Of a stretch of 38,302 nucleotides of DNA, positions 32,986 through 38,302 are shown in pieces (position 1 is the stretch's first letter; every line of letters starts with the position of its first letter). The notes under the pieces were generated by a model. The model made no database searches. It worked only from the letters and a program-made list of their open reading frames with translations, and was not told where the DNA came from. The stretch is from Gammaproteobacteria bacterium. Its GTDB lineage: Bacteria; Pseudomonadota; Gammaproteobacteria; Pseudomonadales; Pseudohongiellaceae. Location of the stretch: the NCBI GenBank assembly GCA_021773355.1, contig JAJFKE010000055.1:1-38302 (forward strand), given 5' to 3'. The position numbers and the translations under genes are program-made.

Positions 32986-33925
32986 TCAAGACGATGATGT
33001 CGAACTTTCGGCCATAATGAATCAGGCCGAGCCACCAAAATCTCCGCCGCACCTGGATGCAGCGATCTTGCAATATGCAGAAGAGAAAGCTGATGCATCT
33101 GCAAGTAAGCGAGGAAGCAATGTAGGTTTCCTCAGTGTTCATTGGTTGCAACGAAATTGGATGTCGGCAGCGGCGACATTCTCTGTTGCAGCGATTGCAG
33201 TGTCTGTAAGCCTGCAGATTTTTACCGAGCCCGATCTTGGTAGTTCATTAAATACAGCCGGCGGTGATTTACCCTTCACCGAATCAGTTTCATTGACACA
33301 GGCTAGCCCGGCACTTACCGTGCTTGAAGTTGCGGAACAAAGATCAGCGAATTCTCAGGTAGTTCAGCGAGAAGTGGCGCCGCGGTCAGCGTCCATTGAC
33401 GATATTGCTAATGTCGCAACAACCCAAAGTCAGGGGTTTAGAGATGCTAATTTAACGCAGCCGGCAACCGTGGGGGTGGATTCCATAACCAGTGTTGACC
33501 GCGCGCGACAAATGTCTGCCCTTGAGGCTCAGGCAGTATCTGCTGACGCCGCCGCTGCGTCGGTGGAAGAAGTCTTGGTTACAGGCTCACCTATTCGCCG
33601 CAGTATTCAGAGTGCGCCGGTCTCGGTGCAACCGCCGCAATCCGATCTAGCCCAGAGCATTATTGAAGATGCAGCGCTGCAAGAAACAGTCATTATTGCA
33701 CTGCGTAGATCCCTTGGGGTGCGCGAGCAGACTACCATAGCGGTACAGCGAGAATTTTCTTACCAGATAAATCCGCTCATTGAGACCTATAGACAATTGG
33801 CAGACCCGACAATTTTAGCGAACATACAAAACAGGTATGAAGTGGCGCGCTCAGAACGGCTAGATGCTAGGCTGCCTCTGTCAGTAGAGGAGCTTGTTAG
33901 TATTCTTGAAGCGCTTGAACGGTAA
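32975..33925 (+). CDS. Membrane anti-sigma-like protein with a TonB-plug-like peptide
   Basis: 316 aa from ATG 32975, overlapping the sigma 3' end by 11 bp; the open frame reaches further upstream within the sigma gene and is discarded. Residues 1-62 are cytoplasmic, followed by one transmembrane helix (63-82, MSAAATFSVAAIAVSVSLQI) and a periplasmic part. That part holds 'EEVLVTGSPIRRSIQSAPVS' at 199-218, nearly the N-terminal motif of TonB receptors (EEVVVTGSRI..). A C-terminal helical part ends near LVSILEALER. Anti-sigma role inferred from coupling and topology. The receptor-like peptide is unusual and shared in form with the VWA lipoprotein. Confidence 0.7.
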   Translation: MPTSQDDDVELSAIMNQAEPPKSPPHLDAAILQYAEEKADASASKRGSNVGFLSVHWLQRNWMSAAATFSVAAIAVSVSLQIFTEPDLGSSLNTAGGDLPFTESVSLTQASPALTVLEVAEQRSANSQVVQREVAPRSASIDDIANVATTQSQGFRDANLTQPATVGVDSITSVDRARQMSALEAQAVSADAAAASVEEVLVTGSPIRRSIQSAPVSVQPPQSDLAQSIIEDAALQETVIIALRRSLGVREQTTIAVQREFSYQINPLIETYRQLADPTILANIQNRYEVARSERLDARLPLSVEELVSILEALER

Positions 33926-34090
33926 TTTTATGAAATATCAAGCACTCTCACATAATCGGATTTTGCTTCGGCTCATACTCTTGTTGCATCATTAATTTGT
34001 CGATACTCGTGGACTTAAAAAAAGATAACTTCTATTCTCTTTATTCACAGGTCACTATTTAATGAACGGACGTCCGCCAAATTACTTGCC

Positions 34091-34699
34091 ATGAATGACA
34101 AAGCTTTTTGTCAAAATCATCCGATGGCCGCTTCCATCGCAAACTGTTCCAATTGTGATCACGCCTTGTGTGGTATGTGTGCCACTTTCACAGAAAATGA
34201 AGTGCTGTGTGAAACTTGCGTCGACATTCGCGACACCCAAAAATTTGTCACCACTAAGAGCACTCAGCTGGAGCAACCGGAAAGACCAGTCATAGTCGAA
34301 CCGTTACTAACGGAAGCTGCCGGACAGGGGCCGCGCAAAAATAAGTCTAATCAGCAAACATTTCAATGGGGCATCACTATTTTCGCCTCAGGAATAATTG
34401 CTTTTCAATTATTCGTCGCTTCCCGCAACGACTACGTGCCTATGGATACAGCCGAGATCATTCAACAAAACGCAGTCGCACCCTTGGAAAGTTGCATCTC
34501 TATTTTCAGAGAAATAGGATCCTTACTACGTAGGAATCAGATACCCGATGAGTCCCTGAGTTGCGACAGGTCGGGGACTCCCAATATCATCAGTCGCGAA
34601 GCTGACGACATCATAGTTTCATATCCGCATCCCGATTTTTACGGTTATTCTCAAATCTATGTTAGCCGAAGCAATCCAGAACCAACCTTGGTCGAATAA
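34091..34699 (+). CDS. B-box-like zinc-finger membrane protein
   Basis: 202 aa. The N-terminal 45 residues hold C7, H10, C19, C22, C27, C30, C40 and C43 in the order of a B-box-type zinc finger ('CQNHPMAAS', 'NCSNCDHALCGMC', 'VLCETC'). After a basic linker comes one transmembrane segment (QWGITIFASGIIAFQLFVA, about 96-114) and a C-terminal periplasmic domain of ~85 residues with two Cys (CISIF, LSCDRSG). Bacterial B-box membrane proteins of this form are common and uncharacterised. Single gene. Confidence 0.8.
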   Translation: MNDKAFCQNHPMAASIANCSNCDHALCGMCATFTENEVLCETCVDIRDTQKFVTTKSTQLEQPERPVIVEPLLTEAAGQGPRKNKSNQQTFQWGITIFASGIIAFQLFVASRNDYVPMDTAEIIQQNAVAPLESCISIFREIGSLLRRNQIPDESLSCDRSGTPNIISREADDIIVSYPHPDFYGYSQIYVSRSNPEPTLVE

Positions 34700-34779
34700 A
34701 ATATGTACTAGCGAGTGGGCGGCCGCAGTTGGGGGCAACAGGAAAGGTCCCAGATTTTAGATAAAGACTGACCAATCAA

Positions 34780-35280
34780 TTACTCATCCAGGATGTAGGT
34801 ATAACGTCCGTTATTAGTCTGTCGAAAAATACCTGTGCTCAGTTCACCATCGTCCAATATAAAATCAAGCTGGGTTAGCTGGTCCACAGAAGCGGTAGCC
34901 TGATAAATGGAAATACCTGCATAGGGGTAACCATTGGGCCCTTCCCAGTTCCAGTTTCCGCCAAGCGCTGTTGTGGCTAACCAGAGATCATTGTCGATAA
35001 TCAATTCGCCGAAAGCCTCCGGTGGCAGAATAATATGACTGTCGTTTGGGTAACGGCCGTTCTCCCCATTCCAGCGCCGAAATTCGCGACCCCACTGCCC
35101 CAGCATAAGAGCGGTCTCAACCAGTCGAGCACGGGCGACGTAACTCTGATAGATAGGCGCAGCAACCGAGGCAATCACGCCTATAATCGCGACTGTCATG
35201 AGTAGCTCGATTAGCGTGAAACCTTGTGCTGTCAGCCACGGTATTCGAGAGTGTTTAATTGTTTTTACTTGAGTGGGCAT
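34780..35280 (-). CDS. Type IV pilin-like protein (prepilin)
   Basis: 166 aa. Type III signal: a 20-residue leader MPTQVKTIKHSRIPWLTAQG, then FTLIELLMTVAIIGVIASVA with Phe+1 and Glu+5, the PilD cleavage and assembly features. The mature head is ~125 residues with 'NGRYTYILDE' at the end, resembling PilE/PilX minor-pilin types. A role in pili or type II secretion pseudopili is likely; no other pilus gene is near. ATG 35280. Confidence 0.88.
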   Translation of the reverse strand: MPTQVKTIKHSRIPWLTAQGFTLIELLMTVAIIGVIASVAAPIYQSYVARARLVETALMLGQWGREFRRWNGENGRYPNDSHIILPPEAFGELIIDNDLWLATTALGGNWNWEGPNGYPYAGISIYQATASVDQLTQLDFILDDGELSTGIFRQTNNGRYTYILDE

Positions 35281-35408
35281 CGCATTAGCTGAAGCGGTTT
35301 GCAGGAAGTCTTAAAGGTATCTCCAGTGAAAGGTGTTGTCCAGCCAGACAGACGGTCAATGCGGACTGTAATCAATGAGTGACCCCCTTTGATTTCTCTT
35401 TACTGTTT

Positions 35409-36401
35409 TCAATTACAGATTTGCGATTGTGGCTCATCCTGCTGAATCAGATTCAGAATTTCCAAATTGGTCGCATTAGTAAAGTAAGGCTCAGGGCAGA
35501 CCGTGGGATCGCCTCCATCAGGAATAAACCTGAACAGCCCGAAATGCACATGTGCACCCATACCTGGTGTACCGCCGGTATATAGCAAACCTATTTCGTC
35601 TCCTTGTGCCACGCTTTGCCCAAGCTGAACCGTTATGTTGTCCAGTTGAGTCTGCCCATCTGCCTGGTTCGCCGTTAACGGTTCGAAAGCATAGAACATG
35701 GTGTAGGCCTCATCGAACTTTATATCCACTTCCACCTGCCAGTTACCTGTACCTCCCAGTTGAACCAGTTCAACTTTATCGACAGTGCCCGCTGCTGCGG
35801 CGCGGAATGGTTTTAGTTCTGCATTAGTGGCGAAATCCAGACCGCGGTGTATATCTTCAAAAAAAGCGCCGACCGAGCGAAGATCATTCACATCGGAATA
35901 CGGACTAATCATGGAAAACCCTTCATTGGAAGACTCTGTGATGTTCACGGTAACTGCGCTATAAACCAGGTCATTCAAATCGATCTCGCCATTGGCGAGC
36001 AAGTCCACGGCGAAGTAGAAGGTAAAGCTCCCCGCTGGAAGCGGTGCCGGAAGATCTAGTATCTCTAATGGTTCGAGGTCAGCCAGCGCTGCCTGCTGCG
36101 CCACGATGATGCCTTCTGCCCAGAGTGACGTAGCAAGATCGTACGAAAAATAGACACCACCTGCATCGGCAATGATCCACCAGTCGGCGCTGATGCCAAC
36201 GCTGGGCCCTGCTTCGAGCTCGATGTCGACGATCAATGAGTCTGAAGTATTCAGATTGGCTGTTCCTGCCATCACGTTGGCGAAGATTCCCGGCTCGGCA
36301 CCGGTTGGTTCCTGGGCTCGAGCGATATTGGCGTCAAGCGACAAAGCCATGAACAAAACCAGCAGCAAGTTGGGGCAGAGTGATTTACTTTCATTAATCA
36401 T
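35409..36401 (-). CDS. M23/LytM-like exported protein, possibly inactive
   Basis: 330 aa from ATG 36401 (a GTG lies three codons upstream). A signal peptide ends near ARA|QEP. The middle carries a ~130-residue beta domain of unknown type. The C-terminal LytM domain shows His185 and Asp189 (HRGLD), a 'GTVDKVE' strand and His284/His286 (HVHFG). The catalytic His usually found in the Y-x-H strand is replaced by Phe in 'MFYAFEPL', so the enzyme may be a non-cleaving binding protein like some LytM factors. Gene is alone on the minus strand. Confidence 0.78.
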   Translation of the reverse strand: MINESKSLCPNLLLVLFMALSLDANIARAQEPTGAEPGIFANVMAGTANLNTSDSLIVDIELEAGPSVGISADWWIIADAGGVYFSYDLATSLWAEGIIVAQQAALADLEPLEILDLPAPLPAGSFTFYFAVDLLANGEIDLNDLVYSAVTVNITESSNEGFSMISPYSDVNDLRSVGAFFEDIHRGLDFATNAELKPFRAAAAGTVDKVELVQLGGTGNWQVEVDIKFDEAYTMFYAFEPLTANQADGQTQLDNITVQLGQSVAQGDEIGLLYTGGTPGMGAHVHFGLFRFIPDGGDPTVCPEPYFTNATNLEILNLIQQDEPQSQICN

Positions 36402-36885
36402 GATAGGCACAGCTTATTTAACCCATTGTTTACCAATCAGTCTACGTGAATATGCTGTCACAGCCGCCTAAAAATAGATCTATCTCAACTATTTCTTTAT
36501 TTGCTACGATCTATCTTGATATTGAGGACTTCGCCTTCGACAAAAATCCATTGCCCGTTTCAATATCCCTCTTGATCATGTCATCAGGGACTCCGCCTGA
36601 GAATCAAAGGAGTCAGAGCTTGATATCCCCAGAAAATATTGAGCCAACTCAATAGATCAACTTGTTTTGAGCTGCTGTTTTCTGTTTTTAACTGCTAGAT
36701 TTTGAACAATGAGCCAGAGACTGGTCTGATTTTTCCCACAAAACATCTCCTTTACAGCGGGCTTACTTCAGCGTTGAATTTAAAATAAAACTAAGCCAGC
36801 GTTTTCAAGATTTCGTGAGGATATCTCAGAGTCAGAGCCTGAGGTATCCCCAGGCTCTGAACCGATTGATCCATATCACTCCAAA
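36402..36885. other. Intergenic stretch with paired REP-like motifs
   Basis: No gene supported. GAGTCAGAGCTTGATATCCCC at 36610-36630 and GAGTCAGAGCCTGAGGTATC at 36829-36848 are related. The second lies in a perfect 9-bp hairpin, CAGAGCCTG/CAGGCTCTG (36833-36841 and 36851-36859), just beyond the stop of the next minus-strand gene. It has no T run; it is more likely a repeat remnant than a classical terminator. Confidence 0.45.
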
Positions 36886-37860
36886 TCAGTTGGACCTGTT
36901 GCGGATTAGGTTTCGGCGATTCTCGGCGTTTGTTGTTTCCCGCTTCTCAAGATCTTCCAGTGCCTCAGATGGTAAGCTCTTAATACATTCGTTTCTACTG
37001 ACGCCAATATTCATGCAGGTATCAATCATAGGTATCCAATACGGAGTACCTTGTCTGTAGGAGCTCGCCTCGTTAATCTTCTGTGCTTTCAGCAGTGCCT
37101 GCTCGTACGCATCTCTGGCTGGGCCGGAAGGAATGCGTGAAACATATTCGAATGCGGCGTTTGCATCCTGGATGTAAAAAATACTAGCGATGCTTTCGAA
37201 ATATTGGACATTGTCGGGGCTGTTTTGCAACAGCCATTGAATTGACGCGACAATGTCTTGTCGCGCAAGATGATAAATGAAGCTTTCAATCAAATATTCA
37301 CCTTCTGAATTCATTAACGCAACTTGCTCAGCGGCTAAATAGGGCTCGTTACTTGCGATGCCTTCAATTACAGATCGCCAATCCTCGATGTCCATGATTG
37401 ATTCATAATGTCTAGCGATGGCCAAGGCTGCGTTGGGGTTTATGTAGGCCGCATCTCTTAGCACCAGGCCAAATGTTTCTTCGTTTTCCGAGTTCGCGGC
37501 AAGCTCTAATGCAGTCTCTAAATCTACGCGAAGCCAATTCTGAAGTATTTGAGTCTCAATCAGGTAATCGTAATCAAGAGCGGGCAAAGATTTATAGGCG
37601 GTATAGGCGCCTTGAGGATCTTGTATAGCCCACTTGCGAAAGACGATATTCAGAACACCTGGCCGAATTTCTTCATGCTCGGGTTGAAGTGCCGTGGCGA
37701 TGGCTTCATCCCTTGGCAACGAAAGAATTGTACTGAATGATTCGAGACCACTGCGGGCAGGGCTTTGCAAAACAGGTTGAGCTGCTGACTGGATACTAGT
37801 TAATGCGATCAAAATAAAAAGGCAATAGCTCGGAATTGTGTGCAAATGGTTTTTGCTCAT
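36886..37860 (-). CDS. Unknown exported helical-repeat protein
   Basis: 324 aa. Signal peptide MSKNHLHTIPSYCLFILIAL, cut near SAA|QPV. The mature part is all helical with recurring blocks of ~30-35 residues ('DPQGAYTAYKSLPALDYDYL', 'NPNAALAIARHYESIMDIED', 'DANAAFEYVSRIPSGPARDA'), like TPR/HEAT-type solenoids. A Cys pair (DTCMNIGVSRNEC) near 282-294 could form a disulfide. The tail is basic (RRNLIRNR). No family or enzyme recognised. Likely periplasmic binding or scaffold. Confidence 0.72.
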   Translation of the reverse strand: MSKNHLHTIPSYCLFILIALTSIQSAAQPVLQSPARSGLESFSTILSLPRDEAIATALQPEHEEIRPGVLNIVFRKWAIQDPQGAYTAYKSLPALDYDYLIETQILQNWLRVDLETALELAANSENEETFGLVLRDAAYINPNAALAIARHYESIMDIEDWRSVIEGIASNEPYLAAEQVALMNSEGEYLIESFIYHLARQDIVASIQWLLQNSPDNVQYFESIASIFYIQDANAAFEYVSRIPSGPARDAYEQALLKAQKINEASSYRQGTPYWIPMIDTCMNIGVSRNECIKSLPSEALEDLEKRETTNAENRRNLIRNRSN

Positions 37861-38302
37861 TAGTAGCTCACTTTACAGTGGCGATCAAGGGATCGACTGA
37901 ATTGTTCTGGATAAGAACCAAAGTACTAGTAGTTTATTTCAACGAAACTCAAGGGAGACAGAATGTTTTAGCTTTCATGAAAAAAGGTTGGATATTGAGG
38001 AGTAAATGGGGGCGGCTCAGAGTAAATAGTCAGTACTGCCTATTTACTCTAACTCTATTTATTTGTATTAGTCGGAACCTGGCCTGACAAACATTGTCAG
38101 CAAACCTTAGTCAGATCGGACACTCAAAACTGCAAGAAATGGTAGTTCTAACCGTCCCAGATGTGCCGAGGCTGTGTGAAAACCCAACATTTCCTTCGAA
38201 ATTCGCCAGCAGTCGTCCTTAGACGATCATTAGGAACGACTCAGAGTATTGCTGGTGATTGTTACTCTTTTGAACTATCAGTTTAATTACCATGAGTCTC
38301 TC
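37861..38302. other. Unassigned right end of the window
   Basis: No gene supported. A perfect 11-bp inverted repeat (AGAGTAAATAG, 38019-38029 and 38040-38050) is followed by AT-rich DNA. GGCTGTGTGAAAACC at 38170-38184 resembles ends of some IS elements, but no partner end or transposase is in the window. Confidence 0.4.

Noticed and set aside
36446..36655. 69-codon plus-strand open frame in the gap before the 324-aa gene
   Set aside because: Low-complexity, no ribosome-binding site, and covers a REP-like motif; not coding by appearance.
37836..38087. 83-codon plus-strand open frame at the right end
   Set aside because: Overlaps the start of the minus-strand exported protein, contains the 11-bp inverted repeat, no coding signature.
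38170..38184. GGCTGTGTGAAAACC as an IS end
   Set aside because: Single short match, no inverted partner or transposase in the window.

Overview
The window looks like chromosomal DNA of a mid-GC marine-type gammaproteobacterium. The basis is codon use, a DUF2835 gene, TonB receptors, a type IV pilin-like protein and tRNA-Ser(GCU)/tRNA-Arg(ACG) of gammaproteobacterial form. I cannot fix the genus. About 35 protein genes, two intact tRNAs and several layers of mobile-element debris are present.

Layout. 1-420: IS debris (the start of an IS110-type transposase cut by the window edge, then an IS6-type remnant). 726-815: tRNA-Ser. 941-5716: a divergent C5-dicarboxylate-CoA cluster (CoA-transferase and a double-hotdog hydratase on the minus strand; a MaoC hydratase, a citramalyl/malyl-CoA-type lyase and an acyl-CoA dehydrogenase on the plus strand). 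It fits mesaconate, itaconate or citramalate breakdown to acetyl-CoA and pyruvate or glyoxylate. 5754-9481: alanine dehydrogenase, an exported metallo-beta-lactamase-fold hydrolase, an MmyB-type regulator and a Sel1-repeat protein.

9592-24740 is an accretion zone built on tRNA-Arg(ACG). A tyrosine integrase sits just downstream of the tRNA. A 24-bp exact copy of the tRNA anticodon/T-arm region recurs at 18632-18655, so 9715-18655 is read as an integrated island. The island carries the integrase, an excisionase-like HTH, two repressor-like proteins, a KAP P-loop NTPase, two small unknown proteins, a 5'-truncated TIR protein and an unknown two-gene membrane-protein operon. It looks like a phage-defence type cargo. 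Next comes an RHH-VOC-hydrolase operon with a repeated operator. After it is a clearly GC-richer four-gene block (exported serine hydrolase, ECF sigma, putative anti-sigma, DUF4097 protein) that looks foreign. A third, degraded att-like sequence follows at 24555-24576. Next to each of the three tRNA-Arg-like sites is an array of small triloop hairpins whose stems co-vary between units. This is the most unusual signal in the window.

24821-38302 returns to host-like DNA: an NTF2-like protein, a DUF2306 membrane protein, an esterase lipoprotein, DUF2835, a TonB-dependent receptor, and a VWA lipoprotein - ECF sigma - membrane anti-sigma-like trio in which the first and last share a TonB-plug-like EEV-V-GS peptide. 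After these come a B-box-like membrane protein, a pilin-like protein, an M23-like protein lacking one catalytic His, and an unknown exported helical protein. No CRISPR array or rRNA was seen.
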